DNA of 64,000 bases from Promethearchaeota archaeon (GTDB taxonomy: Archaea; Asgardarchaeota; Lokiarchaeia; Sigyniarchaeales; SOKP01): assembly GCA_011364975.1 (NCBI GenBank), contig RDOE01000006.1, positions 1-64,000 on the forward strand, in the 5' to 3' direction. Made by a program: the position numbers and the translations under genes. How positions within the stretch are numbered: the stretch's first letter is position 1; each line of letters begins with the position of its first letter. Shown one piece after another: positions 16,758 to 26,108 of this stretch. A model generated the notes under the pieces. That model saw only the letters and a list, made by a program, of their open reading frames with translations, was not told the origin of the DNA and did not search any database.

Positions 16758-17780
16758 TTAATGGTCTATTTCAGAAATTTTCACTGGACGATTCTCAATC
16801 AAAGATTTTTGAGCTGCTAATGCAACTAACACACTTTTTAAGCCATCAATTCCATTAGGGGATGGTTCTTCATTATTGCGTAAGATCTGAAAAAAGTAAA
16901 CTAATTCTTCTGCATAAGAGTCTATATATCTTTCTAAGAAGAAATAAGGAATGTTATCTTCTTTAATTGTATTAGCAGTAAATAATCTTACTGTGTTTGA
17001 AGGCTCATTATTCGCGATAAGACAACCTTTTGAGCCAAAAACTTCAACTCTCTGATCATAACCATATACTGCTTGTCGAGAATTATCAACCAATCCGAAA
17101 GTCCCATTTTTAAATTTTAACAATGCAACTGCTGTATCAATATCTCCTAATTTTTTAATTTCAGGATCTATAAGAGCAGCTCCATTTCCATATACTTCTT
17201 CAATATCACTTCCTACCTGAAAGCTAGCCATGTCCCAATCATGAATAGTCATATCTATGAATAATCCTCCTGAATTTTTTATATAATTTATGGGAGGTAA
17301 AGTAGGGTCTCGTGATGTGATTTTAATAATTTGAGGATTACCAATTTGTCCAGACATTATTAAATCTTTTACTCTTTTGAAATTGCGGTCAAATCTCCTA
17401 TTAAAACCAATCATCAATTTTACACCTTCTCGATTAACTACATCTAATGTCTCCTTGATTCTTATTAAATCAATGTCTATTGGTTTTTCACAAAAAATCG
17501 ATTTTCGCGCTTTCGCTGCTTGTTGAATAAATTCCGAATGAGTTTCTGTAGATGATGCTATAATAACTGTATCTATCTCAGAATCCTTTATTATATCATA
17601 AGGGTTATTTGTAAGATTAGGAACCCCTATTTTATTAGCCCAACTTTTCAAATCATTATCAATCTTTATATCTGCTACTGCTTTTAACTTTACTTCGGGA
17701 ATTTTTCTCAAAACATTTTCTATATGGATTCTACCAATTCTGCCTGCTCCAATTACACCAATTGTGAAATTTTTTGTCAA
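16758..17780 (-). CDS. iolG: Gfo/Idh/MocA oxidoreductase, probable myo-inositol 2-dehydrogenase
   Basis: NAD(P)-dependent dehydrogenase: Rossmann motif GVIGAGRIGRIH (about 8-19), the CEKPIDI motif with the catalytic Lys (about 94-100), and a C-terminal domain with the TIHDWDMA segment carrying the His-Asp pair typical of inositol dehydrogenases. Length (340) is normal. Start is TTG at 17780. It is divergent from the GPH transporter, with IolM-, IolO- and IolN-like genes next door, which is the main reason for preferring inositol over another polyol. In the Thermotoga-type pathway this step makes scyllo-inosose. Confidence 0.8.
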   Translation of the reverse strand: MTKNFTIGVIGAGRIGRIHIENVLRKIPEVKLKAVADIKIDNDLKSWANKIGVPNLTNNPYDIIKDSEIDTVIIASSTETHSEFIQQAAKARKSIFCEKPIDIDLIRIKETLDVVNREGVKLMIGFNRRFDRNFKRVKDLIMSGQIGNPQIIKITSRDPTLPPINYIKNSGGLFIDMTIHDWDMASFQVGSDIEEVYGNGAALIDPEIKKLGDIDTAVALLKFKNGTFGLVDNSRQAVYGYDQRVEVFGSKGCLIANNEPSNTVRLFTANTIKEDNIPYFFLERYIDSYAEELVYFFQILRNNEEPSPNGIDGLKSVLVALAAQKSLIENRPVKISEIDH

Positions 17781-17938
17781 TTTTTCTCACAAATATTTAT
17801 TTATTATTTTCTTTCTTAGCATTGGAAAGTTTTTTAAAGTTGATTAACAAATACTAAATCACATTTATTCTATATTTTCAAAAACAAAAAAGCGATCTGT
17901 TTTAGTTTATAAATAATTTCAAAAAAAAAGTTGATTAT

Positions 17939-19345
17939 ATGAATAATGAAGAACCTCGAAAAATGTCTTTAGGCATGAGATTAGCTTTTGCCTGCGGCGA
18001 AGTAGGAGATAATGTTGCCCTTAATACTTTTACATTTTTGATTTTTACCTATTATTTTACTGTTGTTCGAATTCCAGCCCCAATAATGACATTAGGCTTT
18101 ATTCTCTGGGCTTTATGGAATGCATTTAATGACCCATTAATTGGATATCTCTCTGACAGAACTAAGAGCAGATGGGGACGAAGGATCCCGTGGATGATAG
18201 GTGCTACGATACCTCTCGGAGTTTTAATGATTCTATTGTTTACTCCACCAGGTGATTATCTTACAAATCAATCGGTTTTCATCTATTTCATTATAATTCT
18301 TATCCTTTTTGACTTTGCTTATACATCATTCAACTTGAATTATAACTCTCTTTTTTCTGAAATGTTTGTTGACATGAAAGAACGTAGTTCAACTGGCAGA
18401 ATCCGTATAATTTTTGTTCTAATTGCAACCATGTTTGCATTAACCTTCCCCACGTTTATAATTGAAGATATTACAAATAAAGATCCTTTAATCCCTGTCA
18501 GTACAACAATAACTGGTTATCAAATAACAGGGATTGTGGCGGCCATCATTATTTTTGTGTTTTATTTCCTAATTCTGAAATGGGGTGTTAAAGATCCCAA
18601 ACATATTTCTAAGGATGCAGAAAGTGCCATGTCATTTACAAAAACTCTTAAATTTACTTTCAAACATAAGTCATTTTTATGGTTTCTATTCCCCGCGCTC
18701 GGTACTTGGCTTGTTATTAATATATTACCTACTTTATCTCCTCTTTTTTTTGTATATGCAGTTGGAATTGAAGATGAATTTTTAATTGGGATTCTACTAA
18801 TGATTTCTTTTCTTGTTGCTGCGGTTTCAACACCATTGTGGGAATTAATAAGAGTTAAGAAAGGCGCTCGATTGTGCGGATTAATAGGAATTGTTGTATG
18901 GTTAGTTTCAGTCGTGTGTTTTGCGTATTCTGTCACTTTCGAAATGGCTCTAATTTTTATGATTTTCTTCGGAGTAGGATTGGGAGGCGGTCTTTACTTT
19001 TATGACCAATGCATTGCAGAGATTATTGATGAAGATGAAATCACATATGGAATAAGGCGTTCTGGTATATATTATGCGGTTCTTAACTTTCTAATTAGAT
19101 TATCGATGATCCTAAATTTCGTTATTATCGGATTAGTCTTTACTTCCACGGATTGGATGAATTATACTCCAAATCCGGGTGTAGATGTTATTTTAGGTCT
19201 TAGAATTTTAATGGGAATTTATCCAGGAATAGTTCTTGGACTATCTTTAATTGGTATGTATTTTTACCCAATAAAAGGAGAGAGGTTAGCTGAGAACAGG
19301 AGAAAGTTAACTGAATTGCATAAACAAAAGTTAGGCTCTGTATAA
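17939..19345 (+). CDS. GPH-family sugar/polyol cation symporter
   Basis: A 12-helix major facilitator protein of the glycoside-pentoside-hexuronide (MelB-like) family. The early segment LAFACGEVGDN, then GFILWALWNAFNDPLIGYLSDRTKSRWGRRIPW (part) with the NDP and DRTxxRWGRRRPW-like motif, identify it. The ligand cannot be read from sequence. Flanking inositol-pathway homologues suggest inositol or a uronic acid as cargo. Start at the ATG at 17939. Confidence 0.88.
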   Translation: MNNEEPRKMSLGMRLAFACGEVGDNVALNTFTFLIFTYYFTVVRIPAPIMTLGFILWALWNAFNDPLIGYLSDRTKSRWGRRIPWMIGATIPLGVLMILLFTPPGDYLTNQSVFIYFIIILILFDFAYTSFNLNYNSLFSEMFVDMKERSSTGRIRIIFVLIATMFALTFPTFIIEDITNKDPLIPVSTTITGYQITGIVAAIIIFVFYFLILKWGVKDPKHISKDAESAMSFTKTLKFTFKHKSFLWFLFPALGTWLVINILPTLSPLFFVYAVGIEDEFLIGILLMISFLVAAVSTPLWELIRVKKGARLCGLIGIVVWLVSVVCFAYSVTFEMALIFMIFFGVGLGGGLYFYDQCIAEIIDEDEITYGIRRSGIYYAVLNFLIRLSMILNFVIIGLVFTSTDWMNYTPNPGVDVILGLRILMGIYPGIVLGLSLIGMYFYPIKGERLAENRRKLTELHKQKLGSV

Positions 19346-19474
19346 TACTAAAATTATATCCTTTTTTTCCTATTTTTTTAATTTAAAGGTAAATTAACAT
19401 TTTCAAGAACAAAGTTTTATTTATTCTCTATCTAAATTATCAATTAAAAAGTATGATTACAATATTGAATTTTA

Positions 19475-20653
19475 ATGAAAGCAATAGAAATTAATGCAAC
19501 ATGGTATCCAAAACCATCCTTTAAATTAGGATCTAAAGATATTAATGGAAAATTAACTTACTTAGGCTCACAAGTTTGGCGCAATCCTATTGTTAAAATG
19601 GTAGAAAAGCCAAAACCTCATATTAAACCAAATGAAGTCCTAATAAAGGTGAAACGGTGTGGTATATGTGGAAGTGACGTTCATATGAACCAAACTTATG
19701 AAGACGGCTATATTTATTATCCTGGTCTTACCTCATTTCCTGTAACCTTAGGCCATGAATTTGCTGGTGAAATTGCAGAGGTTGGCTCACAAGCGATAAA
19801 TAAAAGAACAGGAAGGCCATATGAAATAGGGGAACCTGTAACAGTTGAAGAAATGGTTTGGTGTGGAGAATGTAAACCCTGCTGTGACGGTTATCCTAAC
19901 CACTGTGAAAGGTTACAAGAGATTGGTTTTTCCATCGATGGAGCATTTGCAGAATATATTGCAGTGCCTGCAAAGTTATGTTGGAGCTTAAGGAAATTAG
20001 ACAAAAAGTATAACGATATTTACAAAATTGGAAGCCTTGTTGAACCAACTTCCGTGGCTTATAATGCAGTAATAGAAAGAGGAGGAGGGATCCGCCCCGG
20101 TGAGAATGTTGTAATATTAGGAGCCGGTCCAATAGGGTTAGCAGCTGCAAAGTTATTAAAGTTTGCGGGTGCTGGAGTATGTCTTATGTCTGAACCTGAT
20201 CCTAATCGTGCAGGTTTAGCTAAAAAATTAGGTGCGGATTATGTAATAAATCCAATTAAAGATGATTTTGTCGAAAAAGTTAAAGAATATACTGGAAATG
20301 AAGGTGCTACATTATACCTTGAGGCTTCAGGATTACCGAATTTAGTTTGTGATGATATTCAAAATGCTATATGGGAATGTAAAGCTGTCAATAGTACTGT
20401 CGTAATTGTAGCTCGAGCTGAACAAAGAATGCCGGTTTGTGGTGAATATTTCCAAGTTCGCCGAGCACGAATTGTAGGTGCTCAAGGGCATTCTGGTCAT
20501 GGGACATTTTCGAATGTTATAAGTTGTATGGCAGCAGGCATGGATGTTAGTCCTATGATTACAAAAGAAATAACTTTAAATGAAGTACCAGATAATATTA
20601 AACTTCTTCAAACAGATAGGACTAACTGCAAAATTTCTGCAATAATTAACTAG
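19475..20653 (+). CDS. iolM: Zinc-dependent alcohol dehydrogenase, probable scyllo-inosose 3-dehydrogenase
   Basis: Medium-chain dehydrogenase. Catalytic zinc ligands are seen in RCGICGSDVH (about 61-70) and GHEFAGE, the structural zinc lobe in CGECKPCCDGYPNHC, and the nucleotide fold in ILGAGPIGLAAAKLL. Length (392) agrees with IolM of Thermotoga, which oxidises scyllo-inosose a second time. That specific role is inferred from the adjacent IolG, IolO and IolN homologues; the same family includes sorbitol and threonine dehydrogenases. It follows the transporter by 129 bases. Confidence 0.78.
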   Translation: MKAIEINATWYPKPSFKLGSKDINGKLTYLGSQVWRNPIVKMVEKPKPHIKPNEVLIKVKRCGICGSDVHMNQTYEDGYIYYPGLTSFPVTLGHEFAGEIAEVGSQAINKRTGRPYEIGEPVTVEEMVWCGECKPCCDGYPNHCERLQEIGFSIDGAFAEYIAVPAKLCWSLRKLDKKYNDIYKIGSLVEPTSVAYNAVIERGGGIRPGENVVILGAGPIGLAAAKLLKFAGAGVCLMSEPDPNRAGLAKKLGADYVINPIKDDFVEKVKEYTGNEGATLYLEASGLPNLVCDDIQNAIWECKAVNSTVVIVARAEQRMPVCGEYFQVRRARIVGAQGHSGHGTFSNVISCMAAGMDVSPMITKEITLNEVPDNIKLLQTDRTNCKISAIIN

Positions 20654-20657
20654 AACT

Positions 20658-21473
20658 CTAATTCAAGATTAATTTTAAATACTCAAAAGAACTTTTAGCA
20701 ACCTCTTCAAATGATGGTTTCATTATAGTTTCAATGGACGCAAATTGATTATATCCAGCTTTTTTAAATATATTTAAGAAACCTTTAAAGTCAAAGTGAC
20801 CTGAACCAGGAGCTCTCCGATTACTATCTGCAAGATGGATATGTCCAACTTTATTGCAAATACTTTTTAAATCATCCCAAATAAAAAATGGATCTTCCTC
20901 CAAATATGTATGAAAAGAATCTATTAGAAGTGTTAAATTTTCAGATCCAATCTCTTCAATTAATTCAATTGATTCTCTTATTGTATTGTATGAATCTATT
21001 TCAAAACGATTTATAGGTTCAAATAACAATTCTACTCCACTATCTTCTGCGAAAGCAATACATCTTTTAAGTGAAGATATTATATTTGATTTTTCCTTCT
21101 TTGGGCTACTATCATATTTATATCTACCTCTGATTAATCCAATAATAACTTTCGATTTAATTTCACTAGCAAAATCAACATATTTATTGATTCTATCTAT
21201 AGCTTTTTCTCTATTTACTTCATTATTATCCCCTAATGAATACCCAAACCGAATATAAGTACTCCCAGTACCCAAAGCAGGGATTCGAATTTGATATGAA
21301 TCAATAACTTCCCTTATTTGCATGATATCAATCTTTTCTGGTTCTAAAAGACTCAATTCAATCCCATCATAGTCTAAAGATTTTAATAGATGACATAATA
21401 TCGAAAACTTTTTGATAATGCTTTCTTTATTGCTATTGGATTCATCCAATCCAGAAACGATGCTTATTAACAT
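20658..21473 (-). CDS. TIM-barrel sugar isomerase/epimerase, IolO/IolE-like
   Basis: A 271-residue protein of the xylose isomerase-like TIM barrel (AP endonuclease 2) superfamily: DGIELSLLEPEKIDI near the start, LLFEPINRFEIDSYNTI (metal-binding Glu in FEPINR), LLIDSFHTYLEEDP, the GHIHLADSNRRAPGSGHFDF segment (part) with the His and Asp ligands, and the SIETIMKPSFE end with the last Glu. This set of ligands is that of sugar epimerases such as 5-keto-L-gluconate epimerase IolO. Its gene is convergent with iolM, with only four bases between them. Confidence 0.77.
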   Translation of the reverse strand: MLISIVSGLDESNSNKESIIKKFSILCHLLKSLDYDGIELSLLEPEKIDIMQIREVIDSYQIRIPALGTGSTYIRFGYSLGDNNEVNREKAIDRINKYVDFASEIKSKVIIGLIRGRYKYDSSPKKEKSNIISSLKRCIAFAEDSGVELLFEPINRFEIDSYNTIRESIELIEEIGSENLTLLIDSFHTYLEEDPFFIWDDLKSICNKVGHIHLADSNRRAPGSGHFDFKGFLNIFKKAGYNQFASIETIMKPSFEEVAKSSFEYLKLILN

Positions 21474-21560
21474 ATATTAACTTAAAACTCTTTTATTAAA
21501 AAAATTTAACCGAAGTAAACTTTCATAATATTATAAAATTTGTAAAAAGGTGAAAATAAA

Positions 21561-22529
21561 ATGGGAAAATGGAATCTTCCTCCTAAAAGTGGTCATATGG
21601 ATATACCTGATGGGATATATCTACAAAACATGACTATAAAGGACATAAAAGAAAGAGTTAAAAAGAATGATGTTATTATAATTCCAACTGGATCAACCGA
21701 GAACCATGGTCCCGCAGCCTGTATTGGAGAAGATACTTTCCTGGTTACTAGAATGGCTGAATTGGTGGCTCAAAAAACTGGTTGCACTGTAGCTCAACCC
21801 ACTTGGTATGGTTCACACCCTTATCATCATGTGGGGATGCCTGGAACTATAATCGTACCCGAAGAAATCTTTAAAGGTTTATTAAGAGCGATAATTGCAG
21901 GATGTTGGAATATGGGGTTCAGAAAGATGATACTTCTTAATGGTCATGGCCAAGAATACGTTATTCCTTCTGCTATACATGAATGGGCTAAAATTTATCA
22001 ATTACCTGCTGTAATTTGTAATGTAAATTGGTATCATGCAATTCCTAAATATTGTATGGATATGGCTCATGGTGGTCCATTTGAAACGCCATTTATTCAT
22101 GCTGATGAGGCCGAAACATCCTTCTCTATGACATTATTCCCTGAAATGATTAAGAAAATTGATGCCTGTGAGGATAACGAAGTTGTTGGCTGGATGCCAG
22201 ATGGACATGTAGATAAAGCTGGCAATATATATCAAAGACCAATCCGATGGTATGGTCAAGTTGGTTTTGGGCCAATAGAGCTAGCTGCTTATCCCGAAGG
22301 TCATGTTGGATGTCCAAGTAAGGCTAAATTCGAAAAAGGAGAACCTGGAATGGAGGCTTTCTTAGATTACTTAGAGAAACTAGTAAATGATATTCTAAAG
22401 ACATTTCCTCCTGGAATCTTACCCCCAATAGAGGGAATAACACAGCGTGAGCAAAAAGAGCTTGAACCATACATTAAAGGACCGTTAAATGGTGGAAAAA
22501 GTATATATGAATTACGTTATCCTCCATAA
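21561..22529 (+). CDS. iolN: Creatininase-family hydrolase, probable 3-dehydro-scyllo-inosose hydrolase
   Basis: Metal-dependent amidohydrolase fold of the creatininase superfamily: the hallmark PTGSTENHGPAACIGEDTF (part; Glu and His ligands), GMPGTIIVP, MILLNGHGQE (NGHG motif) and the HADEAETSFSM segment with the acidic ligand. Length is 322. In Thermotoga a creatininase-family enzyme, IolN, opens the diketo-inositol ring; the same neighbourhood here supports that role. Creatinine or F420-pathway activities are less likely in this context. Confidence 0.76.
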   Translation: MGKWNLPPKSGHMDIPDGIYLQNMTIKDIKERVKKNDVIIIPTGSTENHGPAACIGEDTFLVTRMAELVAQKTGCTVAQPTWYGSHPYHHVGMPGTIIVPEEIFKGLLRAIIAGCWNMGFRKMILLNGHGQEYVIPSAIHEWAKIYQLPAVICNVNWYHAIPKYCMDMAHGGPFETPFIHADEAETSFSMTLFPEMIKKIDACEDNEVVGWMPDGHVDKAGNIYQRPIRWYGQVGFGPIELAAYPEGHVGCPSKAKFEKGEPGMEAFLDYLEKLVNDILKTFPPGILPPIEGITQREQKELEPYIKGPLNGGKSIYELRYPP

Positions 22530-22615
22530 ATACTAATTTCTTTCCTTTTTTTTATCCTTTATATATTACTTTATCTTTATCTAATTAAAAAAAAACAGTA
22601 AAATAATGAAAGAGA

Positions 22616-22759
22616 TTAAATGTCGTATACATCATTAATAAATTCTGCTTCTTTTTGAAGTAGTGTTTTTTTTAGATTGGAATTGGATTTTTTACTATTT
22701 TTTTTTCGCGATTTTTGATTTTTAAGTTCCATTTTTTCATCATAAGTAAAAACTGGCAT
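22616..22759 (-). CDS. Possible 47-residue basic small protein
   Basis: A short frame in the 380-base gap between iolN and the first zinc-ribbon gene. It starts MPVFTYDEKMELKNQKSRKK, continues through a Lys/Ser/Asn-rich middle and ends in an amphipathic LLQKEAEFINDVYDI. GTGTGA lies eight bases upstream of the ATG and might serve as a ribosome site. There is no recognised domain, and a frame of this length could occur by chance. The remaining gap is AT-rich with nothing else that I can see. Confidence 0.3.
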   Translation of the reverse strand: MPVFTYDEKMELKNQKSRKKNSKKSNSNLKKTLLQKEAEFINDVYDI

Positions 22760-22908
22760 AATTTCACACTTTCTAGAAATAATACCTCTAAGGAGATCAA
22801 GTTAAATCGAAAATTTAAGTATTTTGATTAATTTTTATTTATTTTAAAATAACAATTTAAAGTCAAATACTAATACTAATAAAAGAGTAAAAAAATAGTA
22901 AAAAAAAA

Positions 22909-23415
22909 TTATAATTTTGATCCACAATATGCGCAGAAGGCAGCTTCACTACGCTCAATTGGAGTACCACAACTAGGACAAAATTTTGCGCCCTCTGGAG
23001 GAATCTTTTGAGCTATTGGAGGCTCTTCCTTTATAACCTGCATTTCTTTTGCAGAACCAGTGTCAGCGGAAAAATTGCCCCTTAATCTGCCTGATGCTTT
23101 TAAATCCAGTATTATTGCCTTTATATCTCTCACAGAAATTCCAGTATTATTACTAATTTCTTCGATTGAAATATTTGGATTCTGCTTGAATTCATATAAA
23201 ACAACATTTTTTAACTTGCTACGATTGACTAAAGCTGCAATTTGACTAACTAATATTGCTGTTCCAATACCAATCCAAAGAAAACCCATCCAATTAATAC
23301 CAAATCGCCAGAAACCGTCCATAAACGCATTAATCCCCCAGTAATAAAATATACCAGCAATTAATAATGCGCATATTGAAAATCCTTCTGTATATTGATT
23401 TCTTTTATATTTCAT
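22909..23415 (-). CDS. Membrane protein with winged-helix-like segment and C-terminal zinc ribbon
   Basis: Two hydrophobic helices (about 11-30 and 38-62) are followed by a helical segment EFKQNPNISIEEISNNTGISVRDIKAIILDLKASGRL (part), which reads as a winged-helix/MarR-like fold, and a C-terminal zinc ribbon CPSCGTPIERSEAAFCAYCGSKL (part; two CxxC pairs). A membrane protein with a helix-turn-helix and a ribbon suggests a sensor or adaptor. It is a paralogue of the next gene upstream. Confidence 0.7.
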   Translation of the reverse strand: MKYKRNQYTEGFSICALLIAGIFYYWGINAFMDGFWRFGINWMGFLWIGIGTAILVSQIAALVNRSKLKNVVLYEFKQNPNISIEEISNNTGISVRDIKAIILDLKASGRLRGNFSADTGSAKEMQVIKEEPPIAQKIPPEGAKFCPSCGTPIERSEAAFCAYCGSKL

Positions 23416-23561
23416 AGCAATTCTTCTTTTATTAATGATTAATAAAAAGTAATGGAAGAGAATATAAATCTCTTTTATGGTCCAATTTTTAACATGATTA
23501 TAGGTTTCATTAAAATTTTTTAAGAGAAAAATAAAAAGAAAAAATAGAATTTAATTAGAAA

Positions 23562-24074
23562 TTATAATTTTGCTCCACAATATGCACAATAGACCGCTGC
23601 ATCCTTACTTACTGGAGTTCCGCAATTTGAGCAATATTTTCCTTTTTCATAAACTTTAGATTCAGTTTCAGGCAACATAGTAGAATCAACTTCGACATGT
23701 TTAGCTTCTCCAGTTTTCGTTGAAAATTTCCCTCTCAATTCACCACGTGCTTTTAAGTCCAACACAATCGCGCGAACATCTTTAATAGTTATTCCTGTGT
23801 TTATTGAAATTTGCTCAATAGTTGCGTTTGGAGTTTGCTCAAATTCTAATTTAACAATGCTTCTAAGTTTACTTCTGTTAGAAAGAGCATAAATCTGGCC
23901 AGATATTATCGCAATACCTATAGCTATCCAAATAAAACCCGACCACCACCACCAATGCCAGCTATCCGTCATAAGCGTGTTAAATCCCCACCAAAGAAAC
24001 CCACCAGCTATTATTAATCCGCAGATACTAAACCCTTCTGAATATTGATTTTTTTCGTATTTCAATTTATTCAC
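23562..24074 (-). CDS. Paralogous membrane protein with winged-helix-like segment and zinc ribbon
   Basis: Same architecture as the gene at 22909: two membrane segments (about 13-32 and 41-63, the first flanked by a Trp-rich loop), a winged-helix-like stretch NATIEQISINTGITIKDVRAIVLDLKARGEL (part) and a C-terminal ribbon CSNCGTPVSKDAAVYCAYCGAKL (part). The two proteins are collinear and clearly share ancestry, so they arose by tandem duplication. A spacer of 146 bases separates them. Confidence 0.7.
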   Translation of the reverse strand: MNKLKYEKNQYSEGFSICGLIIAGGFLWWGFNTLMTDSWHWWWWSGFIWIAIGIAIISGQIYALSNRSKLRSIVKLEFEQTPNATIEQISINTGITIKDVRAIVLDLKARGELRGKFSTKTGEAKHVEVDSTMLPETESKVYEKGKYCSNCGTPVSKDAAVYCAYCGAKL

Positions 24075-24185
24075 CTTAAATTTTACTCTATTATATTAAA
24101 TATTATATATATGATTTAGAGGGTCCGATATTTAATTAATTCTCTTTATTATAATAATCCAAAAATTATGAAAAAAACTAGTTTA

Positions 24186-24542
24186 TTAAGAAGGTTGAAC
24201 AGATTGATTGATTATATTAAAAACATCCTTTACCTTAACTTGATCTTCAGTTAAGAGGATTATTAATTTTTCTAATATTTTAATAGAAAGAATATAATAG
24301 TTATCCGAATGTATTATATTGAAATCTGGACTATGTAATCCAATGCTTTCAGTAGTTTCCTCAGCTAATTCGTAAAGCTGAGATACATTTAAAGATATAG
24401 ATGCTTTATTAAATTCATCCTCATTAATATATGACCTTATTACCACTCCATTTTCAGATGTAACTAAAATGAAGTAGACAGAAGGACCCAACTCGTTAAT
24501 TAAATTATTTAAGATTAAGTCCAAATCTAATAATACGGTCAT
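24186..24542 (-). CDS. Roadblock/LC7-domain protein
   Basis: The 118 residues match the Roadblock/MglB fold: N-terminal helix (LDLILNNLINELGPS), strand pair with YFILVTSENGVVIRS, a long helix LNVSQLYELAEETTESIGL, then NIIHSDNYYILSIKILEKLIILL. Roadblock proteins act as scaffolds or GTPase-activating partners for Ras-like GTPases, and are unusually abundant in Asgard archaea. The next gene on the same strand upstream encodes a longin-like protein. Confidence 0.75.
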   Translation of the reverse strand: MTVLLDLDLILNNLINELGPSVYFILVTSENGVVIRSYINEDEFNKASISLNVSQLYELAEETTESIGLHSPDFNIIHSDNYYILSIKILEKLIILLTEDQVKVKDVFNIINQSVQPS

Positions 24543-24677
24543 TACTATATAGTTTATGATATTGGAATTATAAATATGTTTGTATGGTTTACTTATTACA
24601 TACTGATAGTACGTAAAGATTCCGACAAAAACCCCTAAAAAACCCCTGAAAAATTATTAAATTTTGAGGATTGAATA

Positions 24678-25478
24678 TTAAATAACGAAGTACCTATCAA
24701 CCACTTTTTCAAATTTCCCAAAAGGGCTTAAGTCTCCATTAAAATCCTTAATATGATCTTTATAGATCATAAAAAATTCTTCCATTAATAATTCAATATA
24801 TCTCTTTGTATTTTTGGATTTAACCGACTTCTCAACTAAATATGCGAAAATAATTTCATCTTTCATGCTTAGATATAATTGCTGATTTTCAAAACTTATG
24901 GCTTCTAAAACTTCACCTGAATGTTTCCCTACCACTTCATTTGAAAAAGTTATTATCGCAGAAATAAAACCACCAATCTGAATATAATTTTCAGATAAAT
25001 AATTCATATTTTTTTTAATTTTTGTAAACAATGAATGCCCTGTGCTACTAATTATAAATAAAGCAGAAGTATCTGTAGCATTTGGAACTGCCTTTTTACA
25101 AACATTATCGAATTCTGAAATTGGACGATTTAAAGTTATTATTTTTATAAACTCTTTTGAAAGATTGCACAAATCTTCATATCTAACTAATTTATCCTTT
25201 TCGTTTAAATAAAATATCGCAATGATCTCATAATCTAATTTATAGAAATGAACATAAACCGTATAACTCCCAATTAAGTCAATTACTTTCCCCTCTTCTT
25301 TTTGAAGAATTTCTTTTTTATATAACTGGATCATCTTTTTCATTAAAGAATTTCCAATCCCCTTACTATAGACGATATTATGAGTTATCTCAGAGATGCT
25401 AACTATTCCAAGTCCTATTAAATTTAATGAACCAGGAAAAACAATAGATTCCTCATAAGTATTTTCTAATACAATCAT
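24678..25478 (-). CDS. Protein with two longin/Roadblock-like domains
   Basis: The 266-residue protein appears to have two alpha/beta domains of similar plan. The first (about 15-130) has SLNLIGLGIVSISEITHNIVYSKG, VYVHFYKLDYEIIAIFYLN and a following helix. The second (about 145-266) has ALFIISSTGHSLFTKI, a helical YIQIGGFISAIITFSNEVVG, EAISFENQQLYLSMKDEIIFAYLVEK and a terminal helix. This is the pattern of longin and related domains that bind small GTPases. Next to a Roadblock gene, the pair may form a GTPase regulator. Assignment is by pattern only. Confidence 0.55.
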   Translation of the reverse strand: MIVLENTYEESIVFPGSLNLIGLGIVSISEITHNIVYSKGIGNSLMKKMIQLYKKEILQKEEGKVIDLIGSYTVYVHFYKLDYEIIAIFYLNEKDKLVRYEDLCNLSKEFIKIITLNRPISEFDNVCKKAVPNATDTSALFIISSTGHSLFTKIKKNMNYLSENYIQIGGFISAIITFSNEVVGKHSGEVLEAISFENQQLYLSMKDEIIFAYLVEKSVKSKNTKRYIELLMEEFFMIYKDHIKDFNGDLSPFGKFEKVVDRYFVI

Positions 25479-25733
25479 TTTTTCCTAATATTATGGTTAT
25501 TTTTTTGTGGTAAAATAATTGCTAAAAAAAAATAAATTATGTGCAAAAATAATTATTTGTACTAATAATTTTTAGATTATTTATATATTTAAATCTTTCG
25601 GTTGTGGTAAAAAAATTTTTAAAAAGGATAAAAATACAGTGATAAAATACTTATTAAAGACCTGAAAACATTTAAATTTCCATTTTTTTATAATTTAATT
25701 GTAAATAGAATTTTTGCATAACAAAAATGTAAA

Positions 25734-26090
25734 ATGTTATCAAAAAATGCGAATAATATGTTAGGTGTACTAAAAATGATAGAATTAATTCAAAATTTTG
25801 ATATTAAACCTTATTTAAACGAATTTAAGAAAAATAATTTCTATATTCAAACCTTAGTAGATATTGAAAATATATATTCCTCAAAAGAATATTCGCAGTT
25901 TATTACTAATTTATATGAATTCTTTAATCAACAATCCATAGATCATGAAGAAAAATCAGGTCATAATCATTGTATAGCTGTAAAAAAGGTTATTGATCAA
26001 TTTTGGAGCTTAATGTTAGGAGCAGATTTAATTAGAAAATATTCTAATTGTCTTAAAAAAAAATCGAAATTCAGCAAAAGTTTAACTTAG
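25734..26090 (+). CDS. Helical protein of unknown function
   Basis: No family recognised. The 118 residues are predicted helical with a Lys-rich C terminus and contain His-rich HEEKSGHNHCIAVKK (about 75-89) that might bind a metal. Possible starts are the ATG at 25734 or the internal ATGs (MLGVLKM, MIELIQN); upstream sequence to 25479 is AT-rich and holds nothing else I can recognise. It is an isolated plus-strand gene between minus-strand genes. Confidence 0.5.
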   Translation: MLSKNANNMLGVLKMIELIQNFDIKPYLNEFKKNNFYIQTLVDIENIYSSKEYSQFITNLYEFFNQQSIDHEEKSGHNHCIAVKKVIDQFWSLMLGADLIRKYSNCLKKKSKFSKSLT

Positions 26091-26108
26091 CGTTCCAAAA
26101 AATTAATT

